Made by a program: the position numbers and the translations under genes. Below, one piece after another: positions 24,878 through 33,768 of a stretch of 64,000 bases of DNA. The stretch covers positions 25,316 to 89,315 of the forward strand of contig NZ_JAHQCW010000027.1 in the NCBI RefSeq assembly GCF_019042275.1. The letters run 5' to 3'. The stretch comes from Diplocloster agilis (GTDB taxonomy: Bacteria > Bacillota > Clostridia > Lachnospirales > Lachnospiraceae). The notes beneath the pieces were generated by a model. The model was not told the origin of the DNA. It made no database searches and saw only the letters and a list, made by a program, of their open reading frames with translations. The first letter of the stretch is position 1. Every line of letters begins with the position of its first letter.

Positions 24878-25948
24878 ATGTTAGATATCAGAGTTGAGAA
24901 AACCACAAGTCCGAAGCCAATTCCGGACAAAGATAATCCGCTGGTATTCGGCACGATCTTTACGGATCATATGTTTGTCATGGATTACGAAGAGGGAAAG
25001 GGGTGGTATGATCCCAGGATCGTGCCCTACGCGCCGATTTCTCTGGAGCCCTCTGCCATGGTGTTCCATTATGGCCAGGAAATGTTCGAGGGACTCAAAG
25101 CATATAAGACCGAAGATGGCAGGACCCTGCTGTTCCGCCCTGATAAAAATATAGAGAGAGCCAATAATTCCAACAGAAGGCTGTGCATTCCGGAGCTTAA
25201 TCCGGAGGATTTCCTGCAGGCCATCAAAGCAGTGGTAAAAATGGACGAAGCCTGGATTCCCACGAAAGAGGGGACTTCTCTTTACATACGCCCTTTTGTG
25301 ATCGCGACCGATCCGTTCCTGGGAGTCAGACCGTCTAATACCTATAAGTTCATGATTATCTTATCGCCGGTTGGCGCTTATTATCCGGAAGGACTGAATC
25401 CGGTGAAGATCTGGATCGAGGACGAATATGTCCGTGCAGTCAAGGGAGGGATCGGCGAGGCTAAGACCGGCGGAAACTACGTGGCCAGCCTGGCTTCTCA
25501 GGTAAAGGCCCATGACGAGGGATATTCCCAGGTGCTCTGGCTGGACGGCGTGCACCGTAAGTATATTGAAGAAGTCGGGGCCATGAATATTTTCTTCAAG
25601 ATCAACGGTACGGTGGTTACGCCCAAGTTAAACGGCAGCATCCTTCCGGGCGTTACCAGGAATTCCTGTATCGCACTTTGCAGGGAATGGGGCTTGCCGG
25701 TGGAAGAGCGGCAGATTTCTGTGGATGAGATTCTGGAAGCGGCTAAGAGCGGCGCCATGGAAGAAGTATGGGGAACCGGAACCGCGGCGGTTATTTCACC
25801 GGTCGGAGCTCTTCGGTTTGAAGAGGAAGTGATGCAGATTCAGGATGGAGGAATCGGTCCGGTCAGCCATAAACTTTATGATACGGTTACCGGGATCCAG
25901 ACAGGGAAGATCGATGACTTTATGAACTGGACTGTAGAGGTTCGGTAA
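24878..25948 (+). CDS. ilvE: branched-chain amino acid aminotransferase
   Basis: A 356-residue PLP enzyme (class IV) that interconverts Leu, Ile and Val with their keto acids. Conserved parts: ALEPSAMVFHYGQEMFEGLKAY, FRPDKNIERANNSNRRLCIP, the PLP Lys in IGEAKTGGNYVASL, and GSILPGVTRNSCIALCREWG. Length and the FHYGQ motif place it with eukaryote-like BCATs common in Clostridia. The frame is open far upstream inside the GGDEF gene, but the protein begins at ATG 24878 (MLDIRVEKTTSPKP) behind GGAAGAGG. A strong terminator follows. Confidence 0.95.
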   Translation: MLDIRVEKTTSPKPIPDKDNPLVFGTIFTDHMFVMDYEEGKGWYDPRIVPYAPISLEPSAMVFHYGQEMFEGLKAYKTEDGRTLLFRPDKNIERANNSNRRLCIPELNPEDFLQAIKAVVKMDEAWIPTKEGTSLYIRPFVIATDPFLGVRPSNTYKFMIILSPVGAYYPEGLNPVKIWIEDEYVRAVKGGIGEAKTGGNYVASLASQVKAHDEGYSQVLWLDGVHRKYIEEVGAMNIFFKINGTVVTPKLNGSILPGVTRNSCIALCREWGLPVEERQISVDEILEAAKSGAMEEVWGTGTAAVISPVGALRFEEEVMQIQDGGIGPVSHKLYDTVTGIQTGKIDDFMNWTVEVR

Positions 25949-25982
25949 AAAAGCAGGATAGAATAAAAATAATCAGATCAAT

Positions 25983-26072
25983 AAACAGGAGTTCTTGATT
26001 TTAAGGGCCCGGGACAGACTCGCCATTAGGCTTAGGCATGTCCCGGGCTCTTACCGGTTCTCCTGTTTTTTA
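25983..26072 (+). terminator. nested terminator after ilvE
   Basis: AAACAGGAG (25983-25991) pairs with CTCCTGTTTTTT (26060-26071) and encloses a second strong stem, GGCCCGGGACA against TGTCCCGGGCT (26007-26049). It ends in a U-run. The size (90 nt) suggests a structured terminator; I see no downstream gene it could control by attenuation because a new promoter follows. Confidence 0.75.
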
Positions 26073-26137
26073 ATAGAACGGCCGATTTCGCTAAGTATAA
26101 GATACACTTGGTGTAAGAAAGAGATTTGCATAGTATG

Positions 26138-26166
26138 TTGACATGACAACAAGTCAAGCTTATAAT
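26138..26166 (+). promoter_or_regulatory. upstream promoter of the gntR operon
   Basis: TTGACA at 26138-26143, a 17-bp spacer and TATAAT at 26161-26166: a perfect consensus sigma-A promoter, 220 nt before the GntR gene. It would give a long leader that passes through the operator palindromes at 26270-26362. Confidence 0.75.
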
Positions 26167-26269
26167 GGAACTATATTTTTAGAAAACGAAAGGAGCAGAA
26201 GAAAGCGTTGATAGTAAAGGATATTGAGAGGGAAAGAGCGTGAATCCCTGACAATGTTAGAGATTGAAC

Positions 26270-26362
26270 TTGATATATTAACATATCAAAAAAGTACTTG
26301 ACAAATGTAGAATAAGAGGTTATTATATTGATATATCAAGTATGTTAACATAATAACCTCTT
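26270..26362 (+). promoter_or_regulatory. second promoter with operator palindromes for the GntR regulator
   Basis: TTGACA at 26298-26303, 17 bp, TATTAT at 26321-26326. Around it are three palindromes: TTGATAT-ATTAAC-ATATCAA (26270-26289), TTGATATATCAA (26328-26339) and TATGTTAACATA (26341-26352). In addition AAGAGGTTATTAT (26314-26326) is perfectly inverted as ATAATAACCTCTT (26350-26362). The TTGATAT/ATATCAA sites bracket the promoter, as expected for autorepression by the GntR protein. Confidence 0.65.
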
Positions 26363-26386
26363 CAAAAATGATATGAGGTGAATGAA

Positions 26387-27109
26387 ATGATTAACAGAAC
26401 GAATCCAATCCCAATGTACCTGCAGGTTAAAAATGAGTTGGAAAAAATGATTAAATCCGGGGAATTAAAACCCGGAGACAGGATCTATTCGGAAAGCGAA
26501 CTGTGTGAAAAGTATAATGTAAGCCGGATTACGGCGAAGAAATCTCTGGATGAGCTGGTACAGGATGGCTGTGTTTACCGGATCCAGGGAAGAGGCAGTT
26601 TTGTACAGGGGCCGAAAATCGACCATAAGCTTTCGAATTTTTATTCCTTTACGGAGGAGGTGAAAGCCAGAGGGATGATCGCACAGTCGATCATTCTGAA
26701 CACAGAGATTGTAGTTCCGGACCAGGAAGTCATTGAGAATTTGAATTTGGAATCAAATGAAAAAGTTTACTTTATACGGCGTTTACGGATGGCAAATGAT
26801 GCGATTATCGCTTTGGATAATTCCTACATTCCTTGTTCCATATGTGAACATCTGACGAAAGAGGATCTCACAAACCATTCTCTGTATGAAATGCTGAATA
26901 TGCAGGGAGTAGTACCGGATAAAGCGGTGGAATCCTTTCTGGCTGTAGGATTAAATGAGGAAGAAGCTAATCTGCTGGGGGAAAAAGTTGGCACGGCCTC
27001 ATTAAAAGTATGTCGCAAGACTTATTGCAAGAACCGTTTGATTGAATATAATTACCGGTTCTATAAGGGGAATCAATATTGCTATACCGTAGAGCTGAAT
27101 GTGAAATAA
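26387..27109 (+). CDS. GntR-family regulator with UTRA sensor domain
   Basis: A 240-residue repressor of the HutC subgroup. The winged helix is residues ~1-75 (IPMYLQVKNELEKMIKSGELKPGDRI, SESELCEKYNVSRITAKKSL, RIQGRGSFV), and the UTRA ligand domain is ~90-238. HutC/NagR-type regulators often bind sugar phosphates such as GlcN-6-P. ATG 26387 has GAGGTG 6 nt upstream; GTG 26378 is inside that site. It is 31 nt upstream of the sugar-binding lipoprotein and almost certainly controls the operon through the palindromes in its own promoter. Confidence 0.9.
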   Translation: MINRTNPIPMYLQVKNELEKMIKSGELKPGDRIYSESELCEKYNVSRITAKKSLDELVQDGCVYRIQGRGSFVQGPKIDHKLSNFYSFTEEVKARGMIAQSIILNTEIVVPDQEVIENLNLESNEKVYFIRRLRMANDAIIALDNSYIPCSICEHLTKEDLTNHSLYEMLNMQGVVPDKAVESFLAVGLNEEEANLLGEKVGTASLKVCRKTYCKNRLIEYNYRFYKGNQYCYTVELNVK

Positions 27110-27140
27110 AATAGCTGGAATAGCAAAGGAGAGAGTATTG

Positions 27141-28187
27141 ATGAAGAAGAGAGTTATGATGTTTGCAGGTCTTTTGATGACGGCAGCACTGGTATGTACC
27201 GCCTGCTCCACGAAAGCGGAGGACGCTTCCTCACAGGCAAAAGATACGCCGAAGGAAACAGCCCAGGGGGAACCCCCGGCTGCGGCGGAGACACCCGCAG
27301 ACAAGAACGATGCTTCAAATGGGGAATTTAAAACAGAAGGCCTGAAGATCGCTTATACCTGTCAGGACTTGACGAATACATATTTTGTGGAGGTATCAAG
27401 AGGGGTACAGGCCCGGTGCGACGAGCTGGGAATCGATGTCAACATTGTAGACGGCAAAGCCGACGTGGCGAACCAGATTACCGCGTTTGAGAACTTTATT
27501 TCCCAGAAGCTGGACGGCATTATCATCAGTCCCATTGATGAGACTGCGCTGGTGCCCTCGGTAAAGGCGGCGCAGGATGCCGGAATCCCTGTGATATCCG
27601 GGAACCAGCTGGTAGAAGGAAGTGATGCGTTTATCACCGTTCCGGAGTACGAATATGGATTTGCGATCGGCGAGGAAGCGGGCAAGTGGATCAAAGAGAA
27701 ACTGGACGGAAAAGCGAAGGTGGCAATCTTTGATTACCCGGAGCTTGAATCTGTCATTGACCGTGGAAACGGTATTCAGGAAGGTATCTTAAGCCAGGCG
27801 CCGGATGCGGACATCGTGGCGAGACAAAGTGCCAATAACGCGGAAAAAGGTATGGCAAACATGGAAAATATCCTGCAGGCAAATCCCGATGTGGAAGTAC
27901 TGGCCTGTGTAAACGACGCGGGAGCGTTAGGGGCTTACGAGGCTGTAATGGCTGCCCACAAGGACAGTGACCGGTTCTTTATCGGCGGACTGGACGCCAC
28001 GGATGAAGCTCTGAATAAGATCAAAGAAGGCGGCATCTACCGCGCGACGGTAGACATTCAGCCTTTTGAATCCGGAAAATTATTTGTGGATACCCTGATC
28101 AAGGTAATGCAGGAAGGACCCATCGAAGAAACGATTAATATTCCGATGAAGGTGGTTAACGCTTCCAATATCAGCGACTATAAATAA
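27141..28187 (+). CDS. ribose-type sugar ABC transporter, substrate-binding lipoprotein
   Basis: A 348-residue lipoprotein. The signal peptide ends in LVCTACS (lipobox, Cys ~22). After a Ser/Ala/Glu linker the protein is a type I periplasmic-binding fold (LKIAYTCQDLTNTYFVEVSRGVQARCDELGIDV, GIIISPIDETALVPSVKAAQ, ACVNDAGALGAYEAVMAA), like RbsB and its relatives. It captures sugar for the ATPase and permease downstream. Start ATG 27141 follows AAAGGAGAG. A terminator-like hairpin separates it from the ATPase, so it can be made in excess. Confidence 0.92.
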   Translation: MKKRVMMFAGLLMTAALVCTACSTKAEDASSQAKDTPKETAQGEPPAAAETPADKNDASNGEFKTEGLKIAYTCQDLTNTYFVEVSRGVQARCDELGIDVNIVDGKADVANQITAFENFISQKLDGIIISPIDETALVPSVKAAQDAGIPVISGNQLVEGSDAFITVPEYEYGFAIGEEAGKWIKEKLDGKAKVAIFDYPELESVIDRGNGIQEGILSQAPDADIVARQSANNAEKGMANMENILQANPDVEVLACVNDAGALGAYEAVMAAHKDSDRFFIGGLDATDEALNKIKEGGIYRATVDIQPFESGKLFVDTLIKVMQEGPIEETINIPMKVVNASNISDYK

Positions 28188-28219
28188 TAAGAAACGGATT
28201 GCGTTGGCGTAAAAAATTT

Positions 28220-28257
28220 AATTCCCCACTGTTCTGAAAATAGTGGGGAATTCTTTT
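28220..28257 (+). terminator. hairpin between binding protein and ATPase genes
   Basis: AATTCCCCACT at 28220-28230 pairs with AGTGGGGAATT at 28242-28252 and is followed by CTTTTAC. It lies inside the operon and probably causes partial termination, so the binding protein is expressed above the transporter. Confidence 0.75.
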
Positions 28258-28266
28258 ACAAAAATT

Positions 28267-28380
28267 CGTTCATCTATACCTGAATTAAGGCGCAGCGAAT
28301 GCGCTACTGGAGGAAAGGAAGAACAAAAAGCGTTCATCCATACCTGAATGAAGGCGCAGCAAATGCGCCACTGGAGGAAA
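28267..28380 (+). repeat. tandem duplication of the ATPase leader (2 x 50 bp)
   Basis: 28267-28316 and 28331-28380 are 50-bp copies with about five differences, period 64. Each copy has a small hairpin (GGCGCA...TGCGCC in copy 2) and ends in the ribosome site GGAGGAAA. Only the second copy is followed by a start codon. Confidence 0.85.
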
Positions 28381-28382
28381 CT

Positions 28383-29861
28383 ATGGCAGAAAAATTATTG
28401 GAGCTTAGGCATATTTCCAAAAAATTCTCCGGAGTAACCGCATTAGAGGATGTTTCCATCGATATCGAACCGGGAGAGGTGCTGACCCTGGTCGGGGAAA
28501 ATGGTGCGGGAAAGTCAACCCTAATTAAAGTAATCACAGGCGCGCATCATCCTACGGAAGGCGAGCTTTGGTTCGAAGGAAAGAAAATAGAGAACAACAG
28601 CCCGGCGAAAGCCAAAGAACTGGGAATCGGCGTCATATACCAGGAACTGAATATGATGCCGACGCTGACAGTAGCCGAAAATATCTTCTATGGAAAAGAA
28701 CTGAAAAAAGGGATCATGCTCCGGCGAAAGGAAATGCTGGAAAAGAGCAATGAAATTATACAGGAACTGGGAGCGAACATCGATGCCTCCAAAAGAGTCT
28801 CGGAGCTGTCTATCGCGGAACAGCAGATCGTGGAGATCGTAAAAGCGGTGTCGGAAGATATCAAGCTGCTGATTATGGATGAACCTACCGCTCCGCTGAC
28901 CAACAGCGAAATCGAGAAAATGTTCGATATCGTGGAAAGACTGAGAAAGCGCAATGTGGCCATTCTGTATATTTCCCACCGGTTGGAGGAAGTGTTCCGG
29001 ATCTCCGAACGGACGGTAGTGCTGCGCGACGGGAAGCATGTGATTACGGTTCCAACCCGGGATATAGACCGGCAGATGCTGATTAAGTATATGGTAGGCC
29101 GGGAACTGGGGCAGGAATATCCGGCCCGAACGACGGAAATTGGAGAAGTGATTCTAAAGGCGGACCATTTTGTCAACGAGCATCTCAAAGACTGCAGCCT
29201 GGAACTGAAAAAAGGTGAAATTCTGGGATTGGCCGGTCTGGTGGGCGCCGGGCGTACGGAGATGGCGCGTGCGATCTTTGGGGCCGACCCGCTAAAATCA
29301 GGGGAACTGACCCTCCATGGCAAAAAAGTCAGGATCAAAAGCCCGGAGGATGCGATTTCCCATGGGATCGGGCTCATCACGGAAGACCGTAAGAATCAGG
29401 GCCTGCTGTTAAATCAGGGAATCGACTATAACGTATCCTATGCCAATTTAAAAAGTGTATGTAAATTCGGCGTTATAAACAAAAAGAAAGAAACCCAGGT
29501 CACAAAGAAATATGTGGAAGCCATGGACATAAAAATACATTCGATGGGGCAGATGGCAAAAACGCTTTCCGGTGGAAATCAGCAGAAAGTAGTGTTGGGA
29601 AAATGGCTGGCAACGAATTCGGAAATCCTGATCTTTGACGAACCAACCAGAGGAATCGATGTGGGTGCGAAATCCGAAATCTATCAGCTGATGCGCAGGC
29701 TGATCGAGGAAGGGAAATCTATTATCATGATTTCTTCAGAAATGCCGGAACTGATCGGGATGAGTGACCGGATTCTGGTCATGCACGACGGACGCATCAC
29801 GGGAGAGATCAGTGATTCGGAAGTGACTCAGGAAAAGATTCTGGAATTTGCCACACGATGA
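28383..29861 (+). CDS. ribose-type sugar ABC transporter, double ATP-binding protein
   Basis: A 492-residue protein with two ATPase domains in tandem, as in RbsA/XylG/MglA. Domain 1 has Walker A GENGAGKST, signature LSIAEQQIVEI and Walker B LLIMDEPT. Domain 2 has the degenerate Walker A GLVGAGRTE, signature LSGGNQQKVVLGKWL and LIFDEPTRGIDVG. The degenerate second site is normal for this family. ATG 28383 (MAEKLLELRH) follows GGAGGAAACT; upstream in-frame codons are leader. It energises the permease 36 nt downstream. Confidence 0.94.
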   Translation: MAEKLLELRHISKKFSGVTALEDVSIDIEPGEVLTLVGENGAGKSTLIKVITGAHHPTEGELWFEGKKIENNSPAKAKELGIGVIYQELNMMPTLTVAENIFYGKELKKGIMLRRKEMLEKSNEIIQELGANIDASKRVSELSIAEQQIVEIVKAVSEDIKLLIMDEPTAPLTNSEIEKMFDIVERLRKRNVAILYISHRLEEVFRISERTVVLRDGKHVITVPTRDIDRQMLIKYMVGRELGQEYPARTTEIGEVILKADHFVNEHLKDCSLELKKGEILGLAGLVGAGRTEMARAIFGADPLKSGELTLHGKKVRIKSPEDAISHGIGLITEDRKNQGLLLNQGIDYNVSYANLKSVCKFGVINKKKETQVTKKYVEAMDIKIHSMGQMAKTLSGGNQQKVVLGKWLATNSEILIFDEPTRGIDVGAKSEIYQLMRRLIEEGKSIIMISSEMPELIGMSDRILVMHDGRITGEISDSEVTQEKILEFATR

Positions 29862-29897
29862 GCAAAGGATTTGATACTGGAAAGGGGTATACTGCAA

Positions 29898-30857
29898 ATG
29901 AATAAAAAAGGAAATGGCGGCGTGTCGAAAGTATTGTCACAATTTGCCATATTAATTGCCTTAATAATATTACTGATCTTTTTTTCTGTCACCACGGACG
30001 GATTTTTGAGTACCACCAATATTTTTAATATCATGCGCCAGGTGGCTGTCAACGGAATCGCTGCCGTTGGGATGACGATGGTCATTGTCACCGGGGGAAT
30101 TGATATCAGCGTGGGTTCTATGATGGGTGTGGCCTCTGTCTGCTGCGCCACGCTGATGGTCCGGGGGATGCATCCGGTTCTGGCCGTTTTGCTGGTATTG
30201 CTCCTGGGACTGGCGATCGGTACCGCTCACGGCTGCTTTGTCTACGACATCGGGCTTCCGCCCATGATCGCAACGCTGGCCACCATGAGTATTTTAAGGG
30301 GAGTGACCTATATTATATCCGGAGGGCTGCCGGTCTATGGGTTCCCGGAAGGATTTAACGTGATCGGCCAGGGCTATATCGGACCGGTACCGGTGCCGGT
30401 GATCATCATGGTGATCTGTTTCGTCATCGGCTGGTTTATTCTGGAACGAACTTCCTTCGGCCGCTATGTTTACGGGGTGGGAAGCAATAGAGAGGCGTCC
30501 CGTTTAAGCGGGGTGAATGTGCGCAAAGTGATCTACGGAGTCTACGGACTGTGCGGTATGCTGGCCGCCATGTCCGGCGTGGTGCTCTTAAGCCGGGTCA
30601 ACAGCGGGCAGCCAAAAGCCGGAGAGAGTTATGAGATGGATATTATCACCGCTGTGGTCTTGGGCGGTGTCAGTACCAACGGCGGAGAGGGCAGGATTGG
30701 AAATGTAATTATTGGCCTGCTGCTGATGGGCGTGCTGTTAAATGGTATGGTCATGATGAATATTCCGGATTATTACCAGAGGGTTGTGAAGGGCTTTGTC
30801 CTTCTGCTGGCCATCAGTTACGATAAACTTAGCCAGAAGCGGGCAAATAAAAAATAG
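29898..30857 (+). CDS. ribose-type sugar ABC transporter, permease
   Basis: A 319-residue membrane protein of the RbsC/BPD_transp_2 family. Typical segments are NIFNIMRQVAVNGIAAVGMTMVIVTGGIDISVGS and the cytoplasmic loop contacting the ATPase; eight to ten helices are visible, with VVLGGVSTNGGEGRI near the end. Start ATG 29898 follows AAAGGGG. The permease homodimerises in such systems, so this gene with the two before it makes a complete importer. Confidence 0.93.
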   Translation: MNKKGNGGVSKVLSQFAILIALIILLIFFSVTTDGFLSTTNIFNIMRQVAVNGIAAVGMTMVIVTGGIDISVGSMMGVASVCCATLMVRGMHPVLAVLLVLLLGLAIGTAHGCFVYDIGLPPMIATLATMSILRGVTYIISGGLPVYGFPEGFNVIGQGYIGPVPVPVIIMVICFVIGWFILERTSFGRYVYGVGSNREASRLSGVNVRKVIYGVYGLCGMLAAMSGVVLLSRVNSGQPKAGESYEMDIITAVVLGGVSTNGGEGRIGNVIIGLLLMGVLLNGMVMMNIPDYYQRVVKGFVLLLAISYDKLSQKRANKK

Positions 30858-30963
30858 TAGCGCTCGAAAAAGCCTCGCTGACTATTTTTCATGCATCGCA
30901 CATAAGCGGCTAAAAAACAGCCGCAAGTGCTCATAGCGATAAAAAATAGCAGCGCTTGAAAAA
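30847..30963 (+). repeat. 25-bp direct repeat at the permease end, with hairpin
   Basis: 30847-30871 (ATAAAAAATAGTAGCGCTCG...) recurs at 30939-30963 with two differences. The first copy contains the permease stop codon; the second lies just before the nanE ribosome site. Between them is a hairpin, GCGGCT-AAAAAAC-AGCCGC (30906-30924). Confidence 0.8.
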
Positions 30964-30986
30964 CAATAAAAGAGAGGAACAATCAT

Positions 30987-31694
30987 ATGAAGGCAGAAGA
31001 ATTGAAAAAAGGACTGATCGTCTCCTGTCAGGCTACGTCGGAAGAGCCCATGCGGGAAAGCTCCATTATAGGAAGATTCGCATTGGCTGCGGAAATGGGC
31101 GGCGCCGTGGGCGTCAGAATCAATGGCATATCAGACATCCTGGCGACTAAGCAGATCGTAAAAATTCCAGTCATTGGACTGGTGAAGCATACATATCCGG
31201 GTTACTGGAGTTATATCACGCCGACTCTTCGCGATGTGGAATCCGTCTATGTCACAGGGGCGGAGATTATCGCGGTGGATGCCACCAAGCTGCCCAAACC
31301 TGAGGGCAAGGACGTGCGCCAGCTCTTAAGAGAGATCAAAAAGGAATTCCCGGATGTACTGCTTTTGGCGGACGTATCCACACTGGAAGAAGGGCTGGCC
31401 GCCATCGAGGAGGGCAGTGATATGATATCCACCACACTGGCCGGGTATACGGAATATACAAGGAATTACGAGGACCCCAGGATTATCGAGCTGCAGGATC
31501 CCGATGTGGAGCTGGTGCGGGAACTGGCTCAGAGGGTAAACGTACCGGTGATCGCCGAGGGACGTTACTGGGATGACACTCTGGCCATACAGGCATTTGA
31601 GGCAGGAGCCCACAACGTGGTCATCGGAGCTGGTATCACCAGGCCCCAGATTATCACGAAAAAGATTGTGGATAACATTCAGGCTTATTTATAG
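30987..31694 (+). CDS. nanE: N-acetylmannosamine-6-phosphate 2-epimerase
   Basis: A 235-residue TIM-barrel enzyme that converts ManNAc-6-P to GlcNAc-6-P. It opens KKGLIVSCQATSEEP and contains GGAVGVRINGISDI, GLVKHTYPG (catalytic Lys region), TGAEIIAVDATKLPKP, LLADVSTLEEGLAA, TTLAGYTEYT and PVIAEGRYWD, all NanE hallmarks. Start ATG 30987 follows GAGAGGAAC. In known sialic-acid pathways it follows NanA and NanK; here no nanA is visible in the operon. Confidence 0.95.
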   Translation: MKAEELKKGLIVSCQATSEEPMRESSIIGRFALAAEMGGAVGVRINGISDILATKQIVKIPVIGLVKHTYPGYWSYITPTLRDVESVYVTGAEIIAVDATKLPKPEGKDVRQLLREIKKEFPDVLLLADVSTLEEGLAAIEEGSDMISTTLAGYTEYTRNYEDPRIIELQDPDVELVRELAQRVNVPVIAEGRYWDDTLAIQAFEAGAHNVVIGAGITRPQIITKKIVDNIQAYL

Positions 31695-31720
31695 TGCGCG
31701 GCATGTTAGGAGAGGAACTT

Positions 31721-32638
31721 ATGATAGCGGCGGCAATCGACACAGGCGGAACGAAAATCAACGGGGCGGCCGTTGATGAGGAAGGAAATATCCTGAAAAA
31801 GATCAGGATCGAAAATACCGGAAGGACCGGAGCATTTATCATGGACGCGTACCGGAAAATCCTGCGGGAGCTGACAGAAGCGTTTCCGATAAAAGCAGTC
31901 GGTATCGGCGCCGGCGGGCGTATCGATGAGAGGGCGGGAAAGGTGCTCTACGCAGTCGGAATTTATAAGGATTATATCGGCCTGCCCATTAAACAGCTGC
32001 TGGAGGAGGAATTCAGGATACCGGCAGCGGTTACCAACGACTGCCGGGCCGGGCTGATCGGAGAAAAGTGGAAGGGAAGCGCAGCAGGATATGAGAACGT
32101 GACGGGAATTATCCTCGGCACAGGAGTCGGCGGCGGAGTGATTGATCACGGCCGGGTATTGGACGGCACTTTCGGAGGTTTCGGGGAAATCGGGCATATG
32201 ATCTTGCATCCCGGCGGCCGTCTGTGCACCTGCGGGCAAAAGGGATGCGCCGAACAATATCTATCCGGAACAGCTCTTTGGCAGATATATAACGAAAAAA
32301 CGGGGAGTGAAAGTCTGAGTTCGGGATATGAATTCTTTGGGCGTATTCAGGACAAGGATGGTATAGCTCTGGAGGTTTTAAAGGAATTCCAGCTGGATCT
32401 GGCCAGCTGTGTCGTAAGCTGCGCGAATCTGCTGGACCCGGAAGTGATTCTGATCGGCGGAGGGCTTACGGATACGGCCGATTACTGGTGGGACGGATTC
32501 ACGGCGTACTACCGGGAACTCGGTAACCGGCACACGCAGAATCAGAAACTGATCCGGGCAGCCAGGGGGAACGACGCGGCCCTCCTGGGCGCGGCGCGCA
32601 TCGCTTTTGATCTGTACAAAACCAGGCATCATCAATGA
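31721..32638 (+). CDS. ROK-family sugar kinase (NanK-like)
   Basis: A 305-residue ATP-dependent hexose or hexosamine kinase. AIDTGGTKINGAAVDEEG is the phosphate loop, GIILGTGVGGGVI the ROK core, and GHMILHPGGRLCTCGQKGCAEQYLSG holds the His and Cys ligands of the structural zinc. Beside nanE the likely role is phosphorylation of ManNAc, but glucokinase-like or GlcNAc kinase activity cannot be excluded. ATG 31721 (MIAAAIDTGGTK) follows AGGAGAGG; the ORF upstream lacks a site. Confidence 0.9.
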   Translation: MIAAAIDTGGTKINGAAVDEEGNILKKIRIENTGRTGAFIMDAYRKILRELTEAFPIKAVGIGAGGRIDERAGKVLYAVGIYKDYIGLPIKQLLEEEFRIPAAVTNDCRAGLIGEKWKGSAAGYENVTGIILGTGVGGGVIDHGRVLDGTFGGFGEIGHMILHPGGRLCTCGQKGCAEQYLSGTALWQIYNEKTGSESLSSGYEFFGRIQDKDGIALEVLKEFQLDLASCVVSCANLLDPEVILIGGGLTDTADYWWDGFTAYYRELGNRHTQNQKLIRAARGNDAALLGAARIAFDLYKTRHHQ

Positions 32639-32689
32639 AACACCCTTCGGGTATACCTGTATGCCATAAAACAGGCATCATCAATGAAA
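32618..32689 (+). repeat. 22-bp direct repeat at the ROK kinase end
   Basis: 32618-32640 (AAAACCAGGCATCATCAATG...) recurs at 32668-32689 with one base missing. The first copy includes the kinase stop codon; the second leads into the AAGGAG of the next gene. A small hairpin, CACCCTTCGGGT-like, lies between. Confidence 0.8.
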
Positions 32690-32704
32690 GGAGATCATCA
32701 GAAC

Positions 32705-33766
32705 ATGTATCGTACACAACAGGAAATAAAGGATCAATTCCGGGCGTTAGATCAAACACTAAACTATATAAAAGAAAAAGAGGCTTATTTCACCCCATTC
32801 TACCAAAATGCCAAAAAGGTAATTGTATTCGGCTGCGGTTCCAGCTATATGCTGGCTAAGTCGGCGGCTTCCCAGCTGGAGCAGATGGCGGGAATCCCGG
32901 CTGCGGCCGTTGCGGCAGGGGATTATCTGGTGAATGAGGCTGCTTATAAGAAAATGATACAGGGAGCCTGCCTGATCAGCATTTCCAGATCGGGCAGCAC
33001 ATCGGAAATCATTCGGGCTGTGCGGCTGGCAAAAGATAACGGAGCAAAAGCTTGCCTGTCCGTTTGCGCCAGGGAAAACGCGGAGATTGCCGCTTACAGC
33101 GAGTATAATCTGGAGCTGCCCTGGTGTTATGATACCTCGGTTTGCCAGACCCGGACCGTGACGAATCTATATGCGGCTCTGCTGATGGCCACGGCAGTCT
33201 TTAGTAAGGATCAGGAACTGATCGGATGCCTGATGCAGGTTCCGGAAGCGGCCGGTTCCTACCAGGCCCAATTTGATAAAGCGTTTGAGGAGATTGCCGC
33301 ATGGAGCTGGAAGCGGGGGATTGTGCTGGCGGATGCCGGGATGGCAGGAATCGCGGAAGAAGGCGCGCTGGCGTTTAAAGAGATCTGCCAATGTGATTCT
33401 AACTATTATCACTTGCTGGATTCCAGGCATGGGCCGATGGTGATGATTGGGCCGGAAACCGTGGTACTCGCCCTGGTGACGAACCAGACACCCGGACTGC
33501 AGTATGACCTGTTGCAGGATGTCAGGAAAAAAGGCGCGCCCTGTGTATATTTTGACACCAATGTCCGGGAACCGGAGATATTTGCAAAGGAAGAGAATAT
33601 GATCCGAATCCAGCTACCCTGTGAGAAAAGACCTGAGGCCGCCGTACTATTCATGATGTATGGAATCCAGCGTATCACATGCAAGCGTGCGGTGAACAGC
33701 GGGATAAATCCCGATGAGCCGAATGGCCTGGATGCCTGGATCGAGTTAAAAGAAGGGGAAGCTTAA
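32705..33766 (+). CDS. SIS-domain protein (AgaS/GlmS-isomerase-like)
   Basis: A 353-residue protein with two sugar-isomerase (SIS) domains. The first has VIVFGCGSSYMLAKSAASQ (phosphosugar loop) and CLISISRSGSTSEIIRAVR, where S-R-S-G-x-T-x-E binds the sugar phosphate. The second has LLDSRHGPMVMIGPETVV. The order is as in the GlmS isomerase half, AgaS and FrlB. It probably isomerises or deaminates an amino-sugar or amine-linked sugar phosphate made by the kinase and NanE. ATG 32705 follows AAAGGAG. No glutaminase domain is present, so it is not GlmS. Confidence 0.85.
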   Translation: MYRTQQEIKDQFRALDQTLNYIKEKEAYFTPFYQNAKKVIVFGCGSSYMLAKSAASQLEQMAGIPAAAVAAGDYLVNEAAYKKMIQGACLISISRSGSTSEIIRAVRLAKDNGAKACLSVCARENAEIAAYSEYNLELPWCYDTSVCQTRTVTNLYAALLMATAVFSKDQELIGCLMQVPEAAGSYQAQFDKAFEEIAAWSWKRGIVLADAGMAGIAEEGALAFKEICQCDSNYYHLLDSRHGPMVMIGPETVVLALVTNQTPGLQYDLLQDVRKKGAPCVYFDTNVREPEIFAKEENMIRIQLPCEKRPEAAVLFMMYGIQRITCKRAVNSGINPDEPNGLDAWIELKEGEA

Positions 33767-33768
33767 CC

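Noticed and set aside
25983..26072. Riboswitch at the ilvE end
   Set aside because: The nested stems end in a U-run directly after ilvE, no riboswitch consensus is recognisable, and a new consensus promoter lies downstream, so a terminator explains it.
26254..26301. Short leader ORF (MLEIELDILTYQKST) upstream of the GntR gene as an attenuator peptide
   Set aside because: No ribosome site, no run of regulatory codons and no terminator follows; it overlaps the operator palindrome by chance.
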